Shown one piece after another: positions 1 to 5,590 of a stretch of DNA of 7,377 nucleotides. The DNA comes from Actinomycetes bacterium (GTDB taxonomy: Bacteria; Actinomycetota; Acidimicrobiia; Acidimicrobiales; RAAP-2). The first letter of the stretch is position 1, and each line of letters starts with the position of its first letter. The stretch is taken from the NCBI GenBank assembly GCA_021799915.1, contig JAJYZN010000140.1, positions 1 to 7,377 of the forward strand. The letters run 5' to 3'. The position numbers and the translations under genes were made by a program. Below the pieces are notes generated by a model, which saw only the letters and a program-made list of their open reading frames with translations, did no database searches and was not told where the DNA came from.

Positions 1-270
1 GTGCTCGTGCTCGACGGGGCCGAGGACCGCGGGCTGTTCATCCCCCCGGGCGTGGCCCACGGCTTCGCGTCCCTCACCGACGTGCTCTTGTGGTACCTGG
101 TCGACGGCTACTACAACCCGGCCGACGAGCTGGGCCTGGCCTGGGACGACCCCGACGTCGGCGCGGACTGGGGCGTGACCTCGCCGGTGCTCTCGGACCG
201 GGACCGCTCCAATCCGCGGCGACGGGACATCGACCCCGCCCTGCGGCCCCGCAGCGGGCTCAGGACCTGA
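1..270 (+). CDS. rmlC: dTDP-4-dehydrorhamnose 3,5-epimerase, C-terminal part (truncated by window edge)
   Basis: RmlC epimerises C3 and C5 of dTDP-4-keto-6-deoxyglucose in the cytoplasm, the third step of dTDP-L-rhamnose synthesis for cell-wall or surface glycans. The visible 89 residues carry the family's C-terminal cupin signatures: LFIPPGVAHGF (residues 12-22, with the conserved His of the AHGF motif), then the WYLVDGYYNPADE stretch, WDDPDVGADW, and a terminal PVLSDRDRSNP. Full-length members are roughly 180-200 residues, so about half the protein lies upstream. The GTG at position 1 is therefore read as an internal Val codon and not a start. The stop TGA is at 268-270, one base before the stop of the convergent TetR gene. 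The last ~15 residues (after SNP) are a basic tail outside the conserved fold. The family call is firm. Which rhamnose pathway operon it belongs to cannot be seen here. Confidence 0.88.
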   Translation: MLVLDGAEDRGLFIPPGVAHGFASLTDVLLWYLVDGYYNPADELGLAWDDPDVGADWGVTSPVLSDRDRSNPRRRDIDPALRPRSGLRT

Positions 271-272
271 GC
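241..272. terminator. Two adjacent dyads at the convergent rmlC/tetR stop codons (possible bidirectional terminator)
   Basis: CTGCGG-CC-CCGCAG (241-254) is a perfect inverted repeat. Three bases later GCTCAGG-A-CCTGAGC (258-272) is a second perfect 7-bp dyad that contains the rmlC stop TGA and touches the tetR stop. As RNA they would fold as short 5-bp stems (CTGCG/CGCAG with a 4-nt loop; GCTCA/TGAGC with a 5-nt loop). There is no T-run on either side, so this is not a canonical intrinsic terminator. The position between two convergent genes with no other spacer is the main reason to suspect a transcription-ending role. The first dyad lies wholly within rmlC coding sequence, so chance in GC-rich DNA is possible. 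Confidence 0.3.
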
Positions 273-889
273 TACTCCAGCCAGCCTGGACGGCCTTCGA
301 CGCTCGACAGGAGCGCTGCGGTGCCCACCTCGATGACCTTGCGGCCCTCGTCGACCGTGGCGCCCCCGGTCCGCAGGTGCTCCCACGCGTCGCTGCTGCA
401 CAAGGTGTCCAAGGCGCCGAGGAGGGGCTGGCGGACAGGGTCGGGGGCCTTGGCCAGCTCGGTGGCGAAGATCCGGCTCAGGCGGTCCCGGTGCCACTGC
501 CGCATCGTCTCACGGCCCTTGCGGATGGTGGACGAGTTGCGCTCGAGCAGCCGCGTGGCCCGGTGGAACGGGGCGAGCATCTCGAGGGCCGCGGCCCTGG
601 AGGCCGCCATCTCCTCCACCCGGCGCTCGAGTGGGGCCTCTGGGTCGATCTCCTCGGACGCGGACAGCACCATGTCGAAGATGCGGTCCGACGCGTCCTC
701 GTAGAGGCGCTCGACGTCGGTGAAATGCTGGTAGACGGACCGGAGGGAGACCCCGGCCCGCTCTGCGATGTCCTTCGCGCTCGGAGAGACGTCCCCGCCC
801 CCGACCAGGTCCAAGAGCGCGGTGACGATGGCCTGGCGGGTACGCCGTCCCCGGGCGACCCGGCCGTCGATCTTGGTCATGTCAGCCAT
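272..889 (-). CDS. TetR/AcrR-family transcriptional regulator
   Basis: A 205-residue protein with the size and layout of TetR repressors: an N-terminal helix-turn-helix DNA-binding domain and a variable all-helical ligand-binding/dimerisation domain. Residues 10-31 form helix 1 (RVARGRRTRQAIVTALLDLV). KDIAERAGVSLRSVYQHF (39-56) is the characteristic HTH, followed by the usual TDVERLY. The rest is helical with no signature that identifies a ligand. The start chosen is ATG at 889, because GGAAGGAG lies just upstream with a 4-nt spacer; ATG at 880 is the alternative. The frame stays open to 949, but that extension would run through the putative operator and has no ribosome site. The gene is divergent from the LLM oxidoreductase and shares its 74-bp control region, so it probably represses that gene and itself. 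The ligand is unknown. Confidence 0.9.
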   Translation of the reverse strand: MADMTKIDGRVARGRRTRQAIVTALLDLVGGGDVSPSAKDIAERAGVSLRSVYQHFTDVERLYEDASDRIFDMVLSASEEIDPEAPLERRVEEMAASRAAALEMLAPFHRATRLLERNSSTIRKGRETMRQWHRDRLSRIFATELAKAPDPVRQPLLGALDTLCSSDAWEHLRTGGATVDEGRKVIEVGTAALLSSVEGRPGWLE

Positions 890-933
890 CGCACTCCTTC
901 CCCGCGTACTTGAGGATACCGTGAGAACCCGAA

Positions 934-949
934 GTGCCGTGTTCGGCAC
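934..949. promoter_or_regulatory. Putative TetR operator between the divergent tetR and LLM oxidoreductase genes
   Basis: GTGCCG-TGTT-CGGCAC is a perfect 6-bp inverted repeat with a 4-bp centre, in the 74-bp gap (890-963) between the two divergent starts. It lies 14 bp before the LLM start codon and 44 bp before the tetR start codon. TetR-family proteins typically bind dyads of about this size between themselves and a divergent target. On the minus strand TATCCT (918-913) could be a -10 box for tetR; the dyad would then cover its -35 region, which fits autorepression, although no good -35 hexamer is visible. On the plus strand the dyad ends two bases before the LLM ribosome site (GAAGGGA, 951-957). 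Position and symmetry are seen; binding is inferred. Confidence 0.5.
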
Positions 950-963
950 GGAAGGGACACGTT

Positions 964-2217
964 ATGCGATTCGGCATATTCTACGAGCACCAGCTCCCAC
1001 GGCCGTGGGACCCCGACAGTGAGCACCGGCTGCTGAAGGAGGCTCTCGAACAGGTCGAGCTGGCAGACCGCCTGGGGATCGACTACGTCTGGGAGGTGGA
1101 GCACCACTTCCTCGAGGAGTACTCGCACTCCTCGGCTCCCGAGGTGTTCCTCGCAGCCGCCAGCCAGCGCACGTCACGGATACGGCTTGGCCACGGCATC
1201 GTGCAGTTGCCTCCCGGGTTCAACCACCCGGCCCGAGTCGCCGAGCGGATCGCCACCCTCGACCTGCTCTCCGACGGCCGGGTCGAGCTCGGCACCGGAG
1301 AGTCGAGCTCGCAGATGGAGCTCGGAGGGTTCGGCGTGGACCGTGAGACCAAGAGGTCCCAGTGGGCCGAGGCGCTCGACGTCATCACCCGGATGATGGT
1401 CGAGGTGCCTTTCGCAGGTCACGAGGGGGAGTTCATCTCGGTGCCGCCCCGCAACGTGGTGCCCAAGCCCCTCCAACTCCCCCACCCTCCGCTGTGGGTG
1501 GCGTGCAGCCGCCGCGAGACGATCCACCTGGCCGCGACCAAGGGCATCGGCGCGCTCTCGTTTGCCTTCGTCGAGCCCGAAGAGGCCAAGCAGTGGGTCG
1601 ACGACTACGACGCGACCCTGGCGTCGGAGGAGTGCATCCCGGCCGGGTTCGCCGTCAACCCGGCCGTGGCCTGCGTCGTCCCGTTCATGTGCCACCGCGA
1701 CGAGCAGACTGCCATCGAACGCGGTCTCGACGGAGGGCACTTCTTCGGCTACTCGCTGGCCCACTACTACGTGTTCGGCACCCACCAGCCTGGCCGGACG
1801 AACGTGTGGGACGAGTTCATGGAGAACCGCAGCGCGTACGGGTTCGACCGCAGGGTGGCCGCCACGACGGGCCAGCCCCTCGGTGCCCAGATCCTCGAAG
1901 AGGGCGGCTTCGGCTCCCTGCGCGGCGCCATCGGCACCCCCGACCAGATCCGCGAGCTCATCCGGCGCTACGAAGCGGCCGGAGTCGACCAGCTCATCTT
2001 TGTCAGCCAGGCCGGCCGGAACCGTCACGAGCACATCTGCGAGTCCCTCGAGCTCTTCGCCGCCGAGGTCCTGCCCGAGTTCGCCGCCCGGGCCGCAGAG
2101 CACGAGGCGGCGCATCGAGCCCGGCTCGGAGAGGCGATCGACGCCGCGTTGGCTCGCCGGCCCCCGACCCAGGCGGCGCCCGAGGACTACCGGGTCGGGG
2201 TGGCGCCGGGGCTCTGA
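964..2217 (+). CDS. LLM-class (luciferase-like) flavin-dependent oxidoreductase
   Basis: A 417-residue member of the bacterial luciferase-like monooxygenase family, TIM-barrel enzymes that use reduced FMN or F420 in the cytoplasm. The N-terminus (MRFGIFYEHQ) is the usual first strand. EHHF (47-50 region, after DYVWEVE) is the conserved active-site-loop motif. RIRLGHGIVQLP and HPARVAERIATLDLLSDGRVELGTGES (about 88-114) are the most diagnostic stretch, and GTPDQIRELIRRYEAAGVDQLIF (324-346) is the typical C-terminal barrel segment. It is longer than the usual 330-360 residues, with an extra helical, charged tail from about 370 (EFAARAAEHEAAHRARLGEAIDAAL). The start ATG at 964 is supported by GAAGGGA at 951-957; an upstream in-frame codon at 934 lies inside the operator dyad. 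It is probably controlled by the divergent TetR protein. Substrate and cofactor choice (FMN or F420) cannot be told from the sequence. Confidence 0.92.
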   Translation: MRFGIFYEHQLPRPWDPDSEHRLLKEALEQVELADRLGIDYVWEVEHHFLEEYSHSSAPEVFLAAASQRTSRIRLGHGIVQLPPGFNHPARVAERIATLDLLSDGRVELGTGESSSQMELGGFGVDRETKRSQWAEALDVITRMMVEVPFAGHEGEFISVPPRNVVPKPLQLPHPPLWVACSRRETIHLAATKGIGALSFAFVEPEEAKQWVDDYDATLASEECIPAGFAVNPAVACVVPFMCHRDEQTAIERGLDGGHFFGYSLAHYYVFGTHQPGRTNVWDEFMENRSAYGFDRRVAATTGQPLGAQILEEGGFGSLRGAIGTPDQIRELIRRYEAAGVDQLIFVSQAGRNRHEHICESLELFAAEVLPEFAARAAEHEAAHRARLGEAIDAALARRPPTQAAPEDYRVGVAPGL

Positions 2218-2267
2218 GGGCGCTGGCGGCGCTCCCGGCCGGGTCCGGGCGCTGGCGGCGCTCCCGG
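2218..2267 (+). repeat. Perfect 21-bp direct repeat (two copies, period 29 bp) downstream of the LLM gene
   Basis: Copies at 2218-2238 and 2247-2267 are identical over 21 bases (beginning GGGCGCTGGC and ending GCTCCCGG), separated by 8 bp (2239-2246). The first starts immediately after the LLM stop codon and the second ends 9 bp before the next start. Each copy can fold into a short imperfect hairpin (GGGCGC against GCTCCC, one mismatch), and CCCGGCCGGG (2234-2243) at the junction is a perfect palindrome. The block may slow or end transcription or stabilise the mRNA 3' end. There is no T-run. Confidence 0.75.
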
Positions 2268-2276
2268 TGCTGTTGA

Positions 2277-3230
2277 ATGGTGGGGATGGCGCTGGCGATC
2301 GGAGCAGGGGTGGTGGCGTTGGCGGTCATCGCCGTAGGCGTCGTGGTGGGTCTCTCCCGTCGAGGGGGAGAGTCCCACTCGGTCGACGACTACCGACACA
2401 CGCTCGAGACCCTGCAGGGGATCCGCGAGCATCCTCGGGTCCGCATCGTCGGACGACAAGAACCCCAGCCGCCGACCGCGGGATCGGGCGGCACAGCACG
2501 GGCGGACCTGGGGACGGACGGGACGGACCAGGGACCCGGTGGCGCGGAACCGGGACGGGGCGCCGCGGCGGCTGAGCGGCTTCGCTTCGAGGACCTCGGT
2601 CCGGTCGACGACGTGGTCCTGTCGTCCCGCTCGATCCAGCGCAGCCGCAGGGTCCAGTCCCGGGCACTCTCGTCGATGAACCGCCGTCAGCGCCGTCTCG
2701 GCGGGACCGTCGCGGTCACCGTGGTGGTCCTCGCCGTGCTCGGCGCGCTGGTGGCGCTCGGATCGAAGCACACGTCGTCCTCCCCTCGCTCGGCGACCTC
2801 GTCCAAGACCAGGTCCACCACGGTGAGCCCGAAGACCACGGGCACCAAGACGACGGTGAGCCCGAAGACCACGGGCACCCACCACCACACGACCACTCGG
2901 ACCACCACCACCACGGCGCCGTCCAGGTTTGTCCCGGTCTCGGCCACCGCTACGACCGCCACCTACGACACCCCGTCGTCCTCGTACTCGGTCACATTCA
3001 CGACGACGACCGGGGACTGCTGGGTGAACGCGACGTCGGCCGGGGGGACCGTCCTGCTCACCCAGACGCTCCCGATCGGGACTTCGAAATCCATCGCGGC
3101 CACCGGCAGCACGACGATCATCCTCGGTGCGCCCAGCGCGGTGAGCGTCTCGATCGACCACGAGCCCGTGGTGCTGCCGACCGGGTTTCAGACCCCGTTC
3201 ACGATGACGGTGCAGCCCTCGGCGACGTGA
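2277..3230 (+). CDS. Two-pass membrane protein with Thr-rich stalk and C-terminal RodZ-like DUF4115 domain
   Basis: A 317-residue protein of unknown role. Order of parts: a hydrophobic helix at about 4-26 (ALAIGAGVVALAVIAVGVVVGL) followed by SRR; a polar linker (27-141) with a Pro/Gly-rich middle; RRQRR (137-140 region) followed by a second helix (143-162, VAVTVVVLAVLGALVALG); a Ser/Thr/Lys stalk (165-215) with a tandem VSPKTTGT repeat and an HHHTTTRTTTTT run; then residues about 240-312, which resemble the DUF4115 domain at the C-terminus of RodZ (DCWVNATSAGGTVLLTQTLPIG ... IILGAPSAVSVSIDHEPVVLP). Positive charges after helix 1 and before helix 2 put the linker inside and the stalk and DUF4115 domain outside. 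It lacks RodZ's cytoplasmic Xre-like HTH, so it is not RodZ itself. The start is uncertain: ATG 2277, GTG 2280 and ATG 2286 are close together and none has a good ribosome site. The 3' end overlaps the convergent peptidase gene. Confidence 0.8.
   Translation: MVGMALAIGAGVVALAVIAVGVVVGLSRRGGESHSVDDYRHTLETLQGIREHPRVRIVGRQEPQPPTAGSGGTARADLGTDGTDQGPGGAEPGRGAAAAERLRFEDLGPVDDVVLSSRSIQRSRRVQSRALSSMNRRQRRLGGTVAVTVVVLAVLGALVALGSKHTSSSPRSATSSKTRSTTVSPKTTGTKTTVSPKTTGTHHHTTTRTTTTTAPSRFVPVSATATTATYDTPSSSYSVTFTTTTGDCWVNATSAGGTVLLTQTLPIGTSKSIAATGSTTIILGAPSAVSVSIDHEPVVLPTGFQTPFTMTVQPSAT
2820..2879 (+). repeat. In-frame 27-bp tandem repeat (period 33 bp) coding the Thr-rich stalk
   Basis: Bases 2820-2846 and 2853-2879 are identical over 27 bp, starting ACGGTGAGCCCGAAGACC, with 6 bp between copies. 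The 33-bp period is exactly 11 codons and yields the protein repeat TTVSPKTTGTK / TTVSPKTTGTH. A perfect nucleotide match, synonymous sites included, points to recent duplication or slippage. The copy number in the extracytoplasmic stalk may therefore vary between strains. Confidence 0.9.
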
Positions 3231-3240
3231 CGCCGGGGTC
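3191..3240. terminator. Long imperfect hairpin spanning the overlapping convergent stop codons
   Basis: GACCCCG (3191-3197) pairs perfectly with CGGGGTC (3234-3240). Inside it TCACG (3199-3203) pairs with CGTGA (3226-3230), giving a 7-bp plus 5-bp stem with a small asymmetric internal loop. The structure encloses both stops: TGA of the DUF4115 gene (3228-3230) and TGA of the peptidase (3201-3199). It has no T-run and sits within coding sequence of one or both genes. A bidirectional terminator role is inferred from location only. Confidence 0.3.
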
Positions 3241-5391
3241 GGCGTCCGCACCGAGAGCGTCGAGGAGGAATGCCACGACCAGCGCCTCCTCCCGCCAGGC
3301 GTCGTAGCGCCCCGACGGCCCGCCGTGCCCGGCCACCAGCTCGGTCCGAAGGATCGCCCGAAGGTCGGGGTCCACCGATCGGAGCTTCGCCACCCATTTG
3401 GCCGGCTCCCAGTACCCCACTCGCGGATCGTGGAGCCCTGCGGTTGCCAGGAGCGGTGGATGGGGTACCCCGGCGCTCACGTTGTCGTAGGGCGAGTAGG
3501 CGCGGATCCAGGCGTATGCCTCCGGGTCGTGGAGAGGGTCGCCCCACTCCTCCCACTCGCCGACGGTGAGCGGGAGGGAGGGGTCGAGCATGGTCGTGAG
3601 GACGTCGACGAAGGGCACCTCGGCGACGACGGCACCGAAGAGCTCGGGCGCCTGGTTGATGATCGCCCCCATGAGGAGACCGCCGGCCGAGCCGCCCCGG
3701 GCGCCCAGCCTCCTCGGCCCGGCGACCCCGATCTCCAGGAGGTGGCGGGCGCAGGCGGCGAAGTCGGAGAAGGTGTGGTGCTTGGCCGAGAGCCGGCCGT
3801 CCTCGTACCAGTGCCGGCCCATCTCGCCACCGCCTCGCACGTGGGCGATGGCGAACGCACATCCCCGGTCGAGCAGTGAGAGGCGGAGCGAGGAGAACAC
3901 CGGGTCGATGGAGTGCTCGTAGGCGCCGTAGCCGTAGAGAACGCACGGCCCGCCGGCCGCCCGATCTGCTCGATGGACAAGCGAGATCGGGATCCGCACG
4001 CCGTCGGGAGCCTCGGCCCACAACCGGGAGGTCCGGTACCTGCTGGGGTCGTAGCCGCCCAGCACCGGCTGGCGTTTCCAGAGGGTGACCGTGCGGTCCA
4101 TCAGGTCCACGTCGAAGATCCCCCGCGGCGTCACGAGCGACGACTGCTCGAAGCGCAGGGTGGTCACCCCGTACTCCGGATTGGCTCCGATCCAGGTAGT
4201 GGACGGCTCTTCGTCGGCTGGGACGAGCCAGCTCCGCTCGAGGAGATTGTCGCCAAAACGCGGTGTCCCGACCGGTGCGACCCGGACTCGGGCCTGGGCG
4301 TCGGCCCGTTCGGCGACGACCAGCCATCCGTCGAAGACCTCCACTCCCTCGAGCCGGACACCGGATCGGTGGGGGACCACCTCGAGCCAGGCGGTCCGGT
4401 CGGGCGCGGCGACCGGAGCAGCCATGATGCGGAAGTCCGGCGCGTCGTCGTTGGTGAGCACGACCCACCACCCGCCGTCCGGCCCGCTCATGTGCTCGAC
4501 TCCGTACTCGATGCCAGGTCTCCGGGCGTCGACGAGGACGGGGACGGCATCCGGGTCACTGGTCGAGATGGCGTGGACTTCGCTCGTCGAGGTGCTCTGG
4601 ATGGCGATGACGACGTGCTCGCCGTCCTTGGTCCGAGAGATCGAGACGGTGAACTTCGCGTCGGGCTCTTCGAGGACCAGCACGTCCTGGTCCGGATCGC
4701 TCCCGAGGCGGTGGCGCCAGACTTGGTACGGGCGCATGGCCTCGTCGGTCCTGGTGTAGTACACGGTGGCGTTGTCGTCGGCCCAGGCAAGGCCGTAGGA
4801 CACACCTCGGACGATCTCCGGCACGGGCGCTGTCGCTGGGGCCGAGCCGGGATCGTCTACCCCGAGCCGACGGAACGCCAAGTCGAAGACCTCCCCGCCG
4901 TTGGTGTCGGCGGCGTAGGCCAGCCAGCGGTGGTCCGGGCTCAGCGCCATCGAGCCGATCTCGAAGAATTCCCGCCCTTCGGCGAGAGTGTTCTCGTCGA
5001 GGAGCACCTCTTCGCCTGCGGCCCGACCGTCCTCGGGAGCGGCCCCTCGAACGCCAATGAGCGGCGGCGTCTCTCCCGGCGTCGCCGGTCGGCGGCAGTG
5101 GATCGGGTAGTTCCGGCGCTCCTCGGTGCGCTGGTAGTACCACCAGGGCCCGTGGCGGACCGGCACCGAGACGTCGGTCTCGGCGATCCGGGCGACCATC
5201 TCCTCGTAGACCGCTTGACGCAAGTCGGCCAGCGGCGACAAGACGGCGCCGGCGTAGTCGTTCTCGGCCCGCAAGTGCGCCACGACGGCCGGATCGCTGC
5301 GGTCGGCGAGCCAGTACCAGTCGTCCGTCCGTTCCTCACCGTGGGCGCGCAGGACGTGAGGGCGGCGTGCGGGGAGGGGCGGGTCGAGCAT
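3199..5391 (-). CDS. ptrB: Oligopeptidase B-type S9A serine peptidase (protease II)
   Basis: A 730-residue cytosolic oligopeptidase of the prolyl oligopeptidase family, expected to cleave short peptides after Arg/Lys. An N-terminal beta-propeller (to about residue 430) covers a C-terminal alpha/beta-hydrolase domain. The N-terminus has the family's RAHGEERTDDWYWLAD signature (15-30). The triad is intact: Ser568 in GGSAGG (566-571), Asp655 in AGLHDPRV, His689 in AGHGGPSGR. HVRGGGEMGRHWYEDGRL (517-534) is typical of oligopeptidase B. GEWEEWGDP holds Glu612 and Glu614, matching the Glu pair known to set P1 Arg/Lys preference in the enterobacterial enzymes; this favours oligopeptidase B over prolyl endopeptidase. 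The start chosen is ATG 5391, which gives the family's usual length. The frame is open to 5601, but that 70-residue extension is low-complexity and runs into sufB. No strong ribosome site precedes 5391. The last 32 bp overlap the convergent DUF4115 gene. Confidence 0.93.
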   Translation of the reverse strand: MLDPPLPARRPHVLRAHGEERTDDWYWLADRSDPAVVAHLRAENDYAGAVLSPLADLRQAVYEEMVARIAETDVSVPVRHGPWWYYQRTEERRNYPIHCRRPATPGETPPLIGVRGAAPEDGRAAGEEVLLDENTLAEGREFFEIGSMALSPDHRWLAYAADTNGGEVFDLAFRRLGVDDPGSAPATAPVPEIVRGVSYGLAWADDNATVYYTRTDEAMRPYQVWRHRLGSDPDQDVLVLEEPDAKFTVSISRTKDGEHVVIAIQSTSTSEVHAISTSDPDAVPVLVDARRPGIEYGVEHMSGPDGGWWVVLTNDDAPDFRIMAAPVAAPDRTAWLEVVPHRSGVRLEGVEVFDGWLVVAERADAQARVRVAPVGTPRFGDNLLERSWLVPADEEPSTTWIGANPEYGVTTLRFEQSSLVTPRGIFDVDLMDRTVTLWKRQPVLGGYDPSRYRTSRLWAEAPDGVRIPISLVHRADRAAGGPCVLYGYGAYEHSIDPVFSSLRLSLLDRGCAFAIAHVRGGGEMGRHWYEDGRLSAKHHTFSDFAACARHLLEIGVAGPRRLGARGGSAGGLLMGAIINQAPELFGAVVAEVPFVDVLTTMLDPSLPLTVGEWEEWGDPLHDPEAYAWIRAYSPYDNVSAGVPHPPLLATAGLHDPRVGYWEPAKWVAKLRSVDPDLRAILRTELVAGHGGPSGRYDAWREEALVVAFLLDALGADADPGVTSPRAAPSS

Positions 5392-5415
5392 CGGCTCAGC
5401 CTGCCACGGGGAGGA

Positions 5416-5433
5416 GAGTGCGTCCTCGCACTC
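5416..5433. promoter_or_regulatory. Perfect 7-bp inverted repeat upstream of the peptidase start
   Basis: GAGTGCG-TCCT-CGCACTC is a perfect 7-bp dyad with a 4-nt centre, 24 bp upstream of the peptidase start on its 5' side and within the 199-bp divergent peptidase/sufB region (5392-5590). It could be a repressor or activator operator, or a stable hairpin in the peptidase mRNA leader. No regulator gene adjoins it. It is not the same word as the TetR dyad at 934-949. Confidence 0.4.
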
Positions 5434-5482
5434 CCGAATGCCCGCCCGCCGGCCTGTCCCTGTCGTGCTGCTGGGCTCGGAG

Positions 5483-5500
5483 TTGTTACTATCGAGATAG
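5483..5500 (+). promoter_or_regulatory. Candidate sufB promoter element with overlapping dyad
   Basis: In otherwise GC-rich DNA, 5483-5507 is a local AT-richer patch. TACTAT (5487-5492) resembles a -10 hexamer facing sufB, though no convincing -35 is visible. CTATC-GA-GATAG (5489-5500) is a perfect 5-bp inverted repeat overlapping it. suf operons are commonly controlled by Fe-S-sensing repressors (SufR or Rrf2/IscR families) at dyads over the promoter. The word is not a motif I can assign to any named regulator, so the regulator is left open. The leader to the start codon would be about 90 nt. Confidence 0.35.
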
Positions 5501-5579
5501 GAGAAATCCCCGAGACAGGGCACCTCCTTCGACCAGCGACCGCCACGGCCGCTGCCAGGAGCCCCTCGAATCGGACGGC

Positions 5580-5585
5580 AAGGAG
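5580..5585 (+). promoter_or_regulatory. sufB ribosome binding site
   Basis: AAGGAG followed by a 5-nt spacer and ATG at 5591. This is the strongest Shine-Dalgarno match on the plus strand of the window and fixes the sufB start. Confidence 0.85.
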
Positions 5586-5590
5586 CGGAG

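Noticed and set aside
890..949. Upstream in-frame starts for tetR (949) and the LLM gene (934)
   Set aside because: Both would run through the putative operator and lack ribosome sites, whereas the starts at 889 and 964 have AAGGAG- and AAGGGA-type sites.
1174..2115. A 313-codon open frame on the minus strand
   Set aside because: Antisense shadow of the LLM oxidoreductase, with no recognisable motif or ribosome site.
2187..3251. A 354-codon open frame on the minus strand opposite the DUF4115 gene
   Set aside because: Arg/Gly-rich low-complexity translation with no domain. The plus-strand frame has coherent membrane helices and a DUF4115-like domain.
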